DNA of 64,000 bases from an uncultured Syntrophobacterales bacterium (GTDB lineage: Bacteria; Desulfobacterota; Syntrophia; Syntrophales; UBA5619). The first letter of the stretch is position 1. The number at the start of each line of letters is the position of its first letter. Below, in pieces: positions 1 through 8,020 of the stretch. The stretch lies in contig CAIYSL010000015.1 of the NCBI GenBank assembly GCA_903928915.1, positions 1 to 64,000 of the forward strand, read 5' to 3'. Below the pieces are notes generated by a model. The model was not told where the DNA came from. It did not search any database and saw only the letters and a program-made list of their open reading frames with translations. A program made the position numbers and the translations under genes.

Positions 1-492
1 GGCGAGATCTACACGGCCCTGGAGAAGGGGACGATCGACGCCGTCGAGTTCGTCGGCCCCTACGACGACTACAAGCTGGGCTTCTACAAGGTGGCGCCCA
101 ACTACTACTACCCCGGCTGGTGGGAGGGAAGCGCCCAGACCGACCTGTACATCAACATCAAGGCGTATGAGGCCTTGTCTGCCGAGTACAAGGCCGTGGT
201 CGAGGCAGCATCGGCCTACGCGCACGTCATCATGCTGGCCAACTACGACGCGAAGAATCCCACCGCCCTGAAGCAGTTGGTCGCCGGCGGCGCGAAGCTC
301 CGCCGCTTCCCGAAGGACGTCATGGAGGCCGCGTACAAGGAGGCCAACGCCCTGTACGCGGAGCTGTCCGCCAAGAACCCGCGCTGGAAGAAGATCTACG
401 ACGACTACATCAAATTCCGCGCCGAGGCCAATATGTGGTTTCGGTTCGCCGAGGCCGGGTTCGACGACTTCATGCAGGCGCAGAAGCTGTAG
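1..492 (+). CDS. dctP: TRAP transporter solute-binding protein DctP (3' part)
   Basis: This is the C-terminal 163 residues of a periplasmic TRAP solute receptor; the reading frame is already open at base 1, so the start lies outside the window. Visible family features are the segment GEIYTALEKGTIDAVEFVGP near the start, followed by YYYPGWWEG and a helical C-terminus, as in the mannitol/chloroaromatic type of DctP proteins that bind organic acids. The gene converges on dctM and is separated from it by a hairpin terminator. The DctQ and DctM membrane subunits lie on the opposite strand, which is an unusual arrangement for one TRAP system. The substrate cannot be told from this fragment. Confidence 0.88.
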   Translation, partial: GEIYTALEKGTIDAVEFVGPYDDYKLGFYKVAPNYYYPGWWEGSAQTDLYINIKAYEALSAEYKAVVEAASAYAHVIMLANYDAKNPTALKQLVAGGAKLRRFPKDVMEAAYKEANALYAELSAKNPRWKKIYDDYIKFRAEANMWFRFAEAGFDDFMQAQKL

Positions 493-517
493 CCGCTCCC
501 GCAGGGGCTCCCCGACG

Positions 518-560
518 AAGAACCCCGCCCGGTGCGAACCGGACGGGGTTCTTGTTTGTG
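518..560 (+). terminator. Rho-independent terminator after dctP
   Basis: A 16-base-pair stem with one C-A mismatch (arms 518-533 and 538-553, loop GCGA) is followed by a T-rich run from 554. It begins 25 bases after the dctP stop and sits between two converging genes, so it ends dctP transcription. The reverse direction has no T-run. Confidence 0.8.
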
Positions 561-590
561 TCAGGGCTTCGCCGCGGGGCTACGCCCGGG

Positions 591-2384
591 CTATTTCTTT
601 TTCGCGTCCTGCTCGAGGGCGCGCCGGACCGCCTCCATCGGGTCCTCTTCCTGGGAAGGAGGGGGGGCCTCGGCTTGCGAAGCACTCTTCCCTTCACCAG
701 GCTGCGGCGCGATGCCCAGGGGATCTTCCGCTTTGGGGCCGTAATCCCCCTTTTCGGCCTCGAGTTTGATGCTCTCCAGGCTCACCGCCGGGGCCTTGTC
801 GACGCGGTTGGTGACCAGGGTCGGGAAGGCGATCACCACGGCCAGCATGATGAGCTGCAGGGCGATGAACACAAAGGCCCCCTTGTAGATCTGCGCCGTC
901 GTCACCGCGGGGATGAGCTTGCCGGTCATCCGATCGGTGTACTCGATCCGGGGTGCTACGCTCCGCAGGTAGAACAGAGCGAACCCGAAGGGGGGGGACA
1001 AAAACGAGGTCTGCAGGTTCATGCCGATCATCACCCCGAACCAGACCAGGTCGATCTGCAGCTTCTCGGCAACGGCCACGAGCAGCGGGATGACGATGAA
1101 GGCGATCTCGAAGAAGTCGATAAAGCAGCCGAGGATGAACACCAGGATGTTCACCGCAATCAGGAAGCCCAACTGACCGCCCGGCAGCTTGGCGAAGAGG
1201 TGCTCCACCCAGAGGTGGCCGTCCGCGGCGTTGAAGGTGAAGCTGAACACCGTGGCCCCGATCAGGATGAACATGACGAAGCAGGAGAGCTTCGCCGTGT
1301 TGTCCAGGGCCTGCTTCAGGAGGTCGAAATCCAGCTGCCGGCGCGACACGGCCATGATCAGGGCGCCCACGGCGCCCATCGCCCCGCCTTCCGTGGGCGT
1401 GGCCACGCCGATGAAGATGGTGCCCAGGACCAGGAAGATCAGGACCAGGGGCGGCAGGAGGACGAACACGACCCGCTCGGTCAGCCGCGACAGCAGGTTC
1501 AGCCGCAGCAGCCGGTTGCCCAGCGCCAGCGCCAGCGCGAAGAAGGATGCCACGGTGATCGACAGGGTGAGGACCTCGTCCGTGGGCGCCGCGCCGTCCC
1601 GCCCCACGAGCGGGTTGACGATGCCGTCGTGCAGGGCGGCCCAGGCGAACCCGGCCGCCGCCGAGAACGCCAGCAGCACCACCAGCGAGCGGTGGCCGCT
1701 GGCGCCGTTTGCCTCCTTGTAGATCAGCGCCTCCGGCGGGAGGGCCGGCACCCAGCCCGGCCGGACCACGGCCAGGATGACGATGAATAGTGAGAACAGG
1801 CCCACTAACAGCAGGCCAGGGACCACGGCGCCGGCGTACATGTCGCCCACGGAGCGGCCCAGCTGGTCGGCCATGACGATCAGGACCAGGGACGGCGGGA
1901 TGATCTGGGCCAGGGTGCCCGAGGCGGTGATCACGCCGGTGGCGATCGTCCGGTTGTAGCCGTAGCGCAGCATGATCGGCAGCGAGATCAGCCCCATCGA
2001 GATCACCGCCGCCGCGATCACGCCGGTGGTGGCCGCCAGCAGCGCGCCGACGAAGATCGTGGCCAGGGCGAGGCCGCCGCGCAGCGGGCCGAACATCTGC
2101 CCGACCGTATCCAGCAGATCCTCGGCCATGCCGCTCCGTTCGAGGATGATCCCCATGAAGGTGAAGAAGGGAACCGCCAGGAGCGTATCGTTCTGCATGA
2201 TGCCGAAAACCCGGAGCGGCAGGGCTTGAAACAGCGTGGGGGGAAACAGCCCGATCTCCATGCCGAGCAGCCCGAAGGTGAGCCCCGTGGCCGCCAGGCT
2301 GAAGGCGACGGGAAAGCCGGACAGCAGAAAGAAGAACAGGCCGGCGAAGAGCAGGGGAACGAAGTTTTGGGTGATGAATGTCAT
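591..2384 (-). CDS. dctM: TRAP transporter large permease DctM
   Basis: This is the 12-plus-helix membrane subunit that carries the substrate with sodium symport. The 597-residue product is longer than the common DctM of about 430. It has an extra hydrophobic block around residues 210-300 and a charged C-terminal tail of about 70 residues, as seen in the large-permease branch paired with mannitol/chloroaromatic-type receptors. Conserved DctM segments include GIILERSGMAEDLLD, TLAQIIPPSLVLIVMAD and GVATPTEGGAMGA. Its ATG follows the dctQ stop after one base, so the two are co-translated. Transcription comes from the promoter at 3079-3107. Confidence 0.9.
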   Translation of the reverse strand: MTFITQNFVPLLFAGLFFFLLSGFPVAFSLAATGLTFGLLGMEIGLFPPTLFQALPLRVFGIMQNDTLLAVPFFTFMGIILERSGMAEDLLDTVGQMFGPLRGGLALATIFVGALLAATTGVIAAAVISMGLISLPIMLRYGYNRTIATGVITASGTLAQIIPPSLVLIVMADQLGRSVGDMYAGAVVPGLLLVGLFSLFIVILAVVRPGWVPALPPEALIYKEANGASGHRSLVVLLAFSAAAGFAWAALHDGIVNPLVGRDGAAPTDEVLTLSITVASFFALALALGNRLLRLNLLSRLTERVVFVLLPPLVLIFLVLGTIFIGVATPTEGGAMGAVGALIMAVSRRQLDFDLLKQALDNTAKLSCFVMFILIGATVFSFTFNAADGHLWVEHLFAKLPGGQLGFLIAVNILVFILGCFIDFFEIAFIVIPLLVAVAEKLQIDLVWFGVMIGMNLQTSFLSPPFGFALFYLRSVAPRIEYTDRMTGKLIPAVTTAQIYKGAFVFIALQLIMLAVVIAFPTLVTNRVDKAPAVSLESIKLEAEKGDYGPKAEDPLGIAPQPGEGKSASQAEAPPPSQEEDPMEAVRRALEQDAKKK

Positions 2385-2385
2385 T

Positions 2386-2964
2386 TCAGCCCGCCTCCGG
2401 AGTGTCCGCGGGCGGCGCGGCGGCGGCGCTTTCGGCAGGGGCGTGGCCGAGCGGATCGGGGATCAGGCCGCGTAAAAAGGCGATCCGCTTGATCAGCTCG
2501 GAGGCGCTCTGGATCAGCAGCAGGGCCAGCCCCGACGGGATCAGCAGATAGACGGGCCAGCGGATCAGCCCCCCGGCGTTTTGCGACATCTCCCCGCTCT
2601 GCCAGGCCTTGAGGAACAGCGGCCAGGACATCTGGATCAGCATCCCGCAGAAGGGCGCCAGAAAAACGATGATGCCGACGATGTCGACCCAGGAGCGTCC
2701 CCGGGCAGTCAGGCGGGCCGAGATGAAGTCGATGCGCACGTGGACGTTCTTCAGGAAGGCGTACCCGGCGCCGAGCAGGAACACGCCGGAGTACAGGTAC
2801 CACTGCAAATCCAAAAGCGCGTTGGAGCTCATCCGGAAGACCTTGCGCGAGACGGCGTTCCCGGCGCTGATCAGGACCACCGCCAGGATCAGCCACATGA
2901 CGGCCTTCCCGACGCGCTCGTTGAGCGCATCGACCAGTCCGGACAGTTTCAATAGCCTGTTCAT
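2386..2964 (-). CDS. dctQ: TRAP transporter small permease DctQ
   Basis: This is the four-helix small membrane subunit of the TRAP system, 192 residues. The protein starts MNRLLKLSGLVDALNERVGK, with hydrophobic segments near residues 20-40, 55-72, 95-120 and 135-160. I chose the ATG at 2964 because AAGGGG lies about 8 bases before it; the frame is open upstream to 3033 but without a ribosome site. It leads directly into dctM. In a number of TRAP systems the Q subunit is fused to M; here they are separate. Confidence 0.85.
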   Translation of the reverse strand: MNRLLKLSGLVDALNERVGKAVMWLILAVVLISAGNAVSRKVFRMSSNALLDLQWYLYSGVFLLGAGYAFLKNVHVRIDFISARLTARGRSWVDIVGIIVFLAPFCGMLIQMSWPLFLKAWQSGEMSQNAGGLIRWPVYLLIPSGLALLLIQSASELIKRIAFLRGLIPDPLGHAPAESAAAAPPADTPEAG

Positions 2965-3078
2965 AGGATCACCCCTTCTCCCCGCTCGCATATCGGTCCA
3001 TCCGCCCTCCGCGGGAATAATCCGTGTCGACATGGGCAGACTGACTCAGGAATGGGTGCGAGAGATGCAGACCGAGGG

Positions 3079-3107
3079 GGTATAAGCAATAACGTGTTGG
3101 ATGTCAA
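3079..3107 (-). promoter_or_regulatory. Sigma-70-type promoter for dctQM
   Basis: On the minus strand TTGACA (3107-3102) is followed by a 17-base spacer and TATACC (3084-3079). The predicted start of transcription near 3072 gives a leader of about 100 bases before dctQ. It also sits downstream of the dehydratase operon end at 3158, so dctQM need not depend on readthrough. Confidence 0.6.
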
Positions 3108-3157
3108 CGAAATAATGATCGTCGCCATCGGTGCGGTCCCCACCGTGCGGAGAACGG

Positions 3158-3985
3158 CTAAGCGGCAGTCGTCGATTTCAGGCAACGCTCCCGGGCGATG
3201 AGCGCCGCGCCGAGGGCGCCGACCGTGTCCGGCATCTCCGGGACAAAGACCGGGTGGCCGATCGCCGCGGCGATGGCCCGGACAACGCCCCCGTTGCGCG
3301 CCACGCCGCCGGACATGGCCACGCCGAGGCCGTCGTGCTCGGGGATCGTCCGCTTCAGCAGCGACACGGTCCGACCGGCGATCGCGCGGTGGAGCCCCAG
3401 GACGATCTCGTTGACCGGCACGCCGTCGGCGATGAGCGAGACCACCTCGCTCTCGGCAAAGACGGTGCACATACTGCTGATCGCATGGCTCCCCCGGGCC
3501 CCCTCGTCGAGGGAGCCCAATTCGTCGATGTCCACGCCCAGGGCCCGCGCCATCGCCTCGAGGAAGCGGCCCGTCCCGGCGGCGCACTTGTCGTTCATGG
3601 CGAAGTTGGCGACGCTGCCCGCGGCGGACAGGGCAATGCACTTGCTGTCCTGACCGCCGATGTCGATCAGGATCCGCGCCGCAGGGTTCAGATGGCGCAT
3701 CCCCCGGGCGTGGCAGGTGATCTCCGTCACCGCCGCCAGTCTATCATCCACCCGATCGCGACCGTAGCCCGTTGAGACGACCCCGAGAATCGCCCCGGGG
3801 CCGATCCCCGCTCCCCGGCAGACCTCGGCGGTGACCCGGGCGATGGCCTCGCGGTTCTTCGCCCCTGTCGGGACGACGCCGCTTGCCGCGACGCATCCTG
3901 CCGCGTCTATCAGGACGGCATCGCAGGAGAGGCTGCCGATGTCGATCCCGAGGAAACAACCGCCGCTCCGCACGGTCATTGCCAT
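3158..3985 (-). CDS. 2-hydroxyacyl-CoA dehydratase activator (BcrAD/BadFG ATPase family)
   Basis: This is a 275-residue ASKHA-fold ATPase of the type that drives one electron into 2-hydroxyacyl-CoA dehydratases or benzoyl-CoA reductases. Phosphate-binding motifs are GIDIGSLS (13-20) and DIGGQDSK (108-115). Both cysteines that hold the subunit-bridging [4Fe-4S] cluster are present: C134 in NDKCAAGTG and C173 in SSMCTVFAESE. The C-terminal SGGVARNGG is typical. The start is the ATG at 3985, overlapping the end of the preceding dehydratase subunit gene by 10 bases. As the HgdC-like partner of the two upstream subunits it makes the set complete. The length matches HgdC (about 260). Confidence 0.92.
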   Translation of the reverse strand: MAMTVRSGGCFLGIDIGSLSCDAVLIDAAGCVAASGVVPTGAKNREAIARVTAEVCRGAGIGPGAILGVVSTGYGRDRVDDRLAAVTEITCHARGMRHLNPAARILIDIGGQDSKCIALSAAGSVANFAMNDKCAAGTGRFLEAMARALGVDIDELGSLDEGARGSHAISSMCTVFAESEVVSLIADGVPVNEIVLGLHRAIAGRTVSLLKRTIPEHDGLGVAMSGGVARNGGVVRAIAAAIGHPVFVPEMPDTVGALGAALIARERCLKSTTAA

Positions 3986-5208
3986 GGCGACGGCCTCCCG
4001 TCGAGCATCTCCAGGAAGGCCTCGAGCCGGGTGCGGAGCTGCCCCTCGGTGAACTTCCGGTCGTCCACGCAGTCCACCTCGAGGTTGAGGACCGGGACCC
4101 CGATCGATCCCAGCCCCGCCTCGATCAGCCCCCGGGCGCCCGTCCCCTGGCGACAGCCCCAGTTGCAGGGGTTGACGGCGCCGTGGACCCGGTACTGGCG
4201 GGCGAGCTTCTTGAGATGCTCCACCCGCGTCTCGATCGTCCCGTTGAAGGGGATCGCGATCGCCCGCTTCGCCATCCCTTCGAAGGGCTCGTCCGGATCG
4301 ATCGGGTCCCAGTTGAAGTCGTTCAGCTCGTCGATGACGATGGCGGCCCCGTAGAGCTCCTCCAGCATCTTCTCCAGGGGGTGACGGAACTGGATGCGGT
4401 TCTGGATCCAGAGCAACCGGACCTTTTCCCCGGGGATGCCCCCTTTTCCCGCGGCGATCCGCTCCCGGAAGGCGTCGCGGTAGGCCTCGGCCACCTCGAC
4501 CGACCCGTCGCTCCCCAAGAACAGGGCCATGACGATCCCGAAATTGGCCAGGTCCTTGCTCGTTGCCGGCGACGGGCAGTGCCGGGCGAGCGCGTACACC
4601 TCCGACCCGACGGCATGGACGCGGTTGGTGTTCGCGATCGCCTGCCGGAGCCGTTCCGGGTCCAGGGGCTGCCCCGTATGGTCGGTGACGAACCGGGCAA
4701 GGCCGCGGAGCTGGTCGGCCAGGTAGGCGACGTTGCCGCCCGACTGGTCCTGGGGGATGTGGAGGAGGGTGAGCGGCCGGCTGAAATGGCGCGCCAGGTT
4801 CTCGATCACGGCCAGCCCCCCGCTGCAGGGGTTCGACGTCCCGATCAACAGGTCGGGGACGGGCATGGTGTTCTGCATCGCCGCCCCGAGCACGGAGCGG
4901 TGAAAGCTGCAGGCGTCGGAGGAGAACCCCGCCTGATCCGCCGTCTCGATGAACGCCCCTGCCGCCCCGGTGGAGGCGACCATGGCGCCGACGAACTCCA
5001 CGAAGCAGGAAGTGACCCCCATCGCGGTCAGGAGGTCGAAGGGGGCCACCACACCGCACCAGGCCATCTTCCCCTCGCCCGAATAGAGGCGCCGGCCGAG
5101 GCGGGCCACCTCCAGGGTATACCGTTTCCGCGGGCTGGCAACGCCCCTGCTCTCGCGGATCGAGGACTCGATCGACCGCTCCATCTCCTGAAAAAACTCG
5201 AGCATCAT
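3976..5208 (-). CDS. 2-hydroxyacyl-CoA dehydratase-like subunit (HgdB/BcrC superfamily), larger
   Basis: This 410-residue protein belongs to the 2-hydroxyglutaryl-CoA dehydratase D-component family, whose members bind a [4Fe-4S] cluster and dehydrate 2-hydroxyacyl-CoA by a ketyl radical mechanism. Candidate cluster cysteines lie in MAWCGVVAPFDLL, TSNPCSGG, and NPCNWGCRQG (about 340). A GTG lies three codons upstream (5217), but the purine-rich AGAGG abuts it, so I prefer the ATG at 5208, which has AGGG eight bases before it. It is cotranscribed between the smaller subunit and the activator. The family also includes benzoyl-CoA reductase and double-cubane proteins, so the substrate is open. 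Confidence 0.85.
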   Translation of the reverse strand: MMLEFFQEMERSIESSIRESRGVASPRKRYTLEVARLGRRLYSGEGKMAWCGVVAPFDLLTAMGVTSCFVEFVGAMVASTGAAGAFIETADQAGFSSDACSFHRSVLGAAMQNTMPVPDLLIGTSNPCSGGLAVIENLARHFSRPLTLLHIPQDQSGGNVAYLADQLRGLARFVTDHTGQPLDPERLRQAIANTNRVHAVGSEVYALARHCPSPATSKDLANFGIVMALFLGSDGSVEVAEAYRDAFRERIAAGKGGIPGEKVRLLWIQNRIQFRHPLEKMLEELYGAAIVIDELNDFNWDPIDPDEPFEGMAKRAIAIPFNGTIETRVEHLKKLARQYRVHGAVNPCNWGCRQGTGARGLIEAGLGSIGVPVLNLEVDCVDDRKFTEGQLRTRLEAFLEMLDGRPSPWQ

Positions 5209-5248
5209 CTCCGTCACCCTCTGGAGGAATGTATTTCCGCTCTACTCG

Positions 5249-6301
5249 TCACTGCAGCATCTCGACGAACGCCTCGATCCTGGTCCGCTGCTGGCCGATC
5301 GACCGGAGCGTGCAATCGCCCTCGAGGACCAGAAAGGGCATCCCCGCCTCCTGGAGGGTGCCGCGGATAGCGGTGAGCCGGGCCAGGTAGGGGTCGCAGA
5401 ATTTCACCGTATGGCAGATCACCCCCCGGCAGCCGGCGGCCCGGGCCTCCGCAAGGACATCGTCGGCGATCCCGCCGGGCCGGCCGGGATCGAAGCTCCG
5501 GGCGCAGGGCCTCCGGCCCAGGAGCGCAGCGGCGAGGTCGAGCAGCCGCTCCCGGCCGCTGCCGGCGTCAAGCGGCTGAAACAGCCGGCCCGCGGTGCAG
5601 AGGTCGGAGGCCATGACCCGCGCCCCGCAGGCGGCGAACAGCCGGAAGGCCTCGGGATCGGGCAGGACATTCCCGAACAGATACAGCGGAACGCCGCCGG
5701 GGTCGGAGACGGTCTCCTCGGCGAGCAGCTTCCGGAGCGAGGCTGTGGTTTCGTCGACGGGTGCGGTCGCAGCCCGGTTGAAGGCGGCCTGGAGCCGCGC
5801 CGGGCCGTCCGCCAGGGTGCCCGCGGCGACCCGTTCGGCAAGCGCCTTGATAAGTCCCGTCTGGACGTTGTAGCGATCGATCTGGCGACCAAGCTCTGCG
5901 GGGTCGAACGTCCGGCCGCCCCACCCTGCCAGCGTCCGACTGAGACGCTCCAACTCCCCGGCGAAAAAGCGGACCGAGAGCCCATCCGCGCTGATCGGAA
6001 GGTCGATCAGGACCGCGGGGGCGCTGGCGGGGACCGCCCGCCAGGCGTCGTACAGGCGGCGCATGGCATCGCAGCTGTTCATGAAAACCATCCCCGCCAG
6101 GGACGGGAGATCTCCCCCCAGGAGACGGTCCAGGATGCGCTTGACATGGGGGCAGATGTTGTCGTGAAGGATGCGTCCGGTCCGGTCCGGCTCCTCCGTC
6201 AGGGGATGCACCCGGTAGGGGGTAAACCCGGCCGCACTGACCACCGCCAAGGGGGTGTAGGCGCAGGCAAAACCTATCAGCGGACCATCCGGACGTTCCA
6301 T
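5249..6301 (-). CDS. 2-hydroxyacyl-CoA dehydratase-like subunit, smaller
   Basis: This 350-residue member of the same HgdB/BcrBC superfamily starts with IGFACAYTPLAVVSAAGF, the usual family opening with the first cluster cysteine. Further cysteines are in FMNSCDAMRRLYDAW (about 73), ICHTVKFCDPYL (about 305) and VLEGDCTLRSIGQQRTRIE near the C-terminus. It starts at an ATG with GGAGGG nine bases upstream. It follows the MarR gene by 13 bases and precedes the larger subunit by about 40. Together with the larger subunit it should form the heterodimer activated by the product at 3158-3985. Confidence 0.85.
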   Translation of the reverse strand: MERPDGPLIGFACAYTPLAVVSAAGFTPYRVHPLTEEPDRTGRILHDNICPHVKRILDRLLGGDLPSLAGMVFMNSCDAMRRLYDAWRAVPASAPAVLIDLPISADGLSVRFFAGELERLSRTLAGWGGRTFDPAELGRQIDRYNVQTGLIKALAERVAAGTLADGPARLQAAFNRAATAPVDETTASLRKLLAEETVSDPGGVPLYLFGNVLPDPEAFRLFAACGARVMASDLCTAGRLFQPLDAGSGRERLLDLAAALLGRRPCARSFDPGRPGGIADDVLAEARAAGCRGVICHTVKFCDPYLARLTAIRGTLQEAGMPFLVLEGDCTLRSIGQQRTRIEAFVEMLQ

Positions 6302-6314
6302 CGCGATCCCTCCT

Positions 6315-6821
6315 TCATCCCTCCACCCTCTCCTCCCGGACGTTGACGAGCACTTTGCGCAGGAGTTCTTTCAGGGTATCGATTTCCCCGCGTCCGACCC
6401 CGGACAACACCCGCAGCAGGGTGCCGTCCACGATGCCGATGACGGTCTGACGGATGCGGGCCCCGGTCTCGGTAAGGAATATCTTCAGGACCCGGCGATC
6501 GGCGGGGTCCGGACGCCGCTCCACCAGGCCGTCACGCTCCATCCGGTCCAGGAGGCCCGTCATCGTCGACGGTTCCAGCCCCGCCCGCCGGCCCAGGTCG
6601 ATCACCCTCAGACCATCCTCCCGCCAGAGGCTCATCAAGCTTCCCAGGTAGGCCGGCCTGACGAACCCGATCCCTGCTTCGGCGAACCCCCGCTTCATGG
6701 CCGCGGTGGCCCCCAGGGATACGCGGGTGATCAGGTAGTAGGGGCACTCCCCCGGGTCGATATCGGCGCAGCTGACCGCCGCCGGGTTTACCGCATCCTT
6801 TGCTGCCTGTTCCGTTGCCAT
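6315..6821 (-). CDS. MarR-family transcriptional regulator
   Basis: This 168-residue winged-helix repressor has the core LIDLGRRAGLEPSTMTGLLDRMERDG followed by the wing LVERRPDPADRRVL, which is the MarR signature; positions are roughly residues 70-115. I chose ATG 6821 because AAGGGAA precedes it; an upstream ATG at 6842 lies between the -10 box and the ribosome site and has no Shine-Dalgarno sequence. As first gene of the dehydratase operon it likely senses an aromatic or acyl-CoA ligand and represses its own operon through the site at 6856-6876. The ligand is inference only. Confidence 0.9.
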   Translation of the reverse strand: MATEQAAKDAVNPAAVSCADIDPGECPYYLITRVSLGATAAMKRGFAEAGIGFVRPAYLGSLMSLWREDGLRVIDLGRRAGLEPSTMTGLLDRMERDGLVERRPDPADRRVLKIFLTETGARIRQTVIGIVDGTLLRVLSGVGRGEIDTLKELLRKVLVNVREERVEG

Positions 6822-6850
6822 TGTTTCCCTTCCAAGATACATTTGTCAGT

Positions 6851-6879
6851 ATTATACGCATACGTAATATACGCGTCAA
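6851..6879 (-). promoter_or_regulatory. Promoter and probable MarR operator for the dehydratase operon
   Basis: On the minus strand TTGACG (6879-6874), a 17-base spacer and a perfect TATAAT (6856-6851) form a strong sigma-70-type promoter. An imperfect inverted repeat, ACGCGTA with TATGCGT spaced by 7 bases, spans 6856-6876 and so overlaps both hexamers. A MarR dimer bound there would block RNA polymerase, consistent with autorepression. The repeat is seen; its use by this regulator is inferred. Confidence 0.65.
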
Positions 6880-6883
6880 GTAT

Positions 6884-6923
6884 TTTTTAAAAGAAGACCG
6901 GCGAAACTCTTCGCCGGTCTTCT
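6884..6923 (-). terminator. Rho-independent terminator of the TTT/hydrolase operon
   Basis: A perfect 14-base-pair stem (arms 6892-6905 and 6910-6923, loop of 4) is followed on the minus strand by TTTTAAAAAAT. It lies 75 bases after the tctC stop at 6998 and directly before the MarR promoter, so it insulates the two minus-strand operons. Confidence 0.88.
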
Positions 6924-6997
6924 GAATGGTAAGTGCCGGGATTATCCCCGCCTCCGGTTCGCCATCCTCCGGGAAGCGGAATCAGAATTTCAGCGGC

Positions 6998-7984
6998 CTA
7001 TTGCGGCTTGAATCCGATGTCGCGCACCAGCTTGCCGTACTTGGCGTAATCATTCTTGATCACTTCCTCGAAGTATTGCGGCGACTCGGCGACAACGGCC
7101 ATCCCCCCGGCGACCATTTTTTCAGCCACGTCCGGCGACTTCATGGCCCGGTTGATCTCCCCGTTGAGCCTTGCGACGATCTCCTTGGGAGTCCCGGCCG
7201 GGGCCACGAAACCGAACCAGCCGCCGGACTCGTAGCCCGGCACCGTTTCCCCGGCAGCCGGGATGTCGGGCCAGAAGGGCGACCGGGTCTTACCCGTGGG
7301 GGCCAGCAGGGTAACCCGGCCCGCCTTGATGTGGGGGGTAGGCGCCATGACGCCGTCCATGGCCACCTGCACCTGGCCGCCGATGACGTCGGTGATGAAC
7401 TGGGCCGAACCCTTGTAGGGGATGTAGTTGTAGGTGAACCCCGCCATCAGGCGCAGGTGCTCGAAGGCCAGATGGGGGAACCCACCCTCGCCGTTGCTGG
7501 CCATGGTGAGCTTGCCGGGGTTCGCCTTGGCAAAGGCGATCATTTCCCGCAGCGTCTTGAAGGGCTGGTCCTTATTGCCGATCAGGACCAGATAGTTGGT
7601 CGTCGAAATCGCGATCGGGGTGAAGTCCTTCAGCGCGTTGTAGGGGACGTTCTTGCTCGTGTGGGGGAGCACGCAGAGGTTGCCGCCCTGGCCGGCGCCG
7701 ATGGTGTAGCCATCGGGCGGCGATTTCACCACCACGTCGAGCCCGAGCATGCCGCTGGCGCCGGGCCGGTTCTCGACGATCACCGGCTGGCCGAGACGCT
7801 CCTGCATCTTCGGCGCGATCAGGCGCGACATGATATCCATGGTGTTACCCGGGGGGAACGGCACGATGATCTTGATCGCCTTGGTCGGATAGGCCTGAGC
7901 CCACGCCCCGTCGAGCCGGCCCCCCAGGGCGACGCACAGGACCACCGCAGCGGCTAAAAGAATTGTTGCGGTCTTTGCTCTCAT
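6998..7984 (-). CDS. tctC: TTT-family solute-binding protein (TctC/Bug), copy A
   Basis: This 328-residue protein is a periplasmic Bug-type receptor of tripartite tricarboxylate transporters. A signal peptide ends about WAQ at residue 30. The mature start YPTKAIKIIVPFPPGNT and the segment NRPGASGMLG are hallmark TctC motifs that coordinate carboxylate ligands. GGAGG precedes the ATG. It is the last gene of the minus-strand operon and is a close paralogue of the gene just upstream (8021-9001); long stretches such as YTIGAGQGGNLCVLPHTSKN are identical. Two receptors feeding one TctAB pair would widen the substrate range; the ligands are unknown. Confidence 0.92.
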   Translation of the reverse strand: MRAKTATILLAAAVVLCVALGGRLDGAWAQAYPTKAIKIIVPFPPGNTMDIMSRLIAPKMQERLGQPVIVENRPGASGMLGLDVVVKSPPDGYTIGAGQGGNLCVLPHTSKNVPYNALKDFTPIAISTTNYLVLIGNKDQPFKTLREMIAFAKANPGKLTMASNGEGGFPHLAFEHLRLMAGFTYNYIPYKGSAQFITDVIGGQVQVAMDGVMAPTPHIKAGRVTLLAPTGKTRSPFWPDIPAAGETVPGYESGGWFGFVAPAGTPKEIVARLNGEINRAMKSPDVAEKMVAGGMAVVAESPQYFEEVIKNDYAKYGKLVRDIGFKPQ

Positions 7985-8020
7985 ACGATCCTCCTCTCCT
8001 GAACGCGGTTGAAAAAGCCC

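Noticed and set aside
435-1790. 451-codon plus-strand frame antisense to dctM
   Set aside because: Composition is rich in Arg, Gln, His and Asp, typical of antisense reading in GC-rich DNA, and dctM on the other strand is unambiguous.
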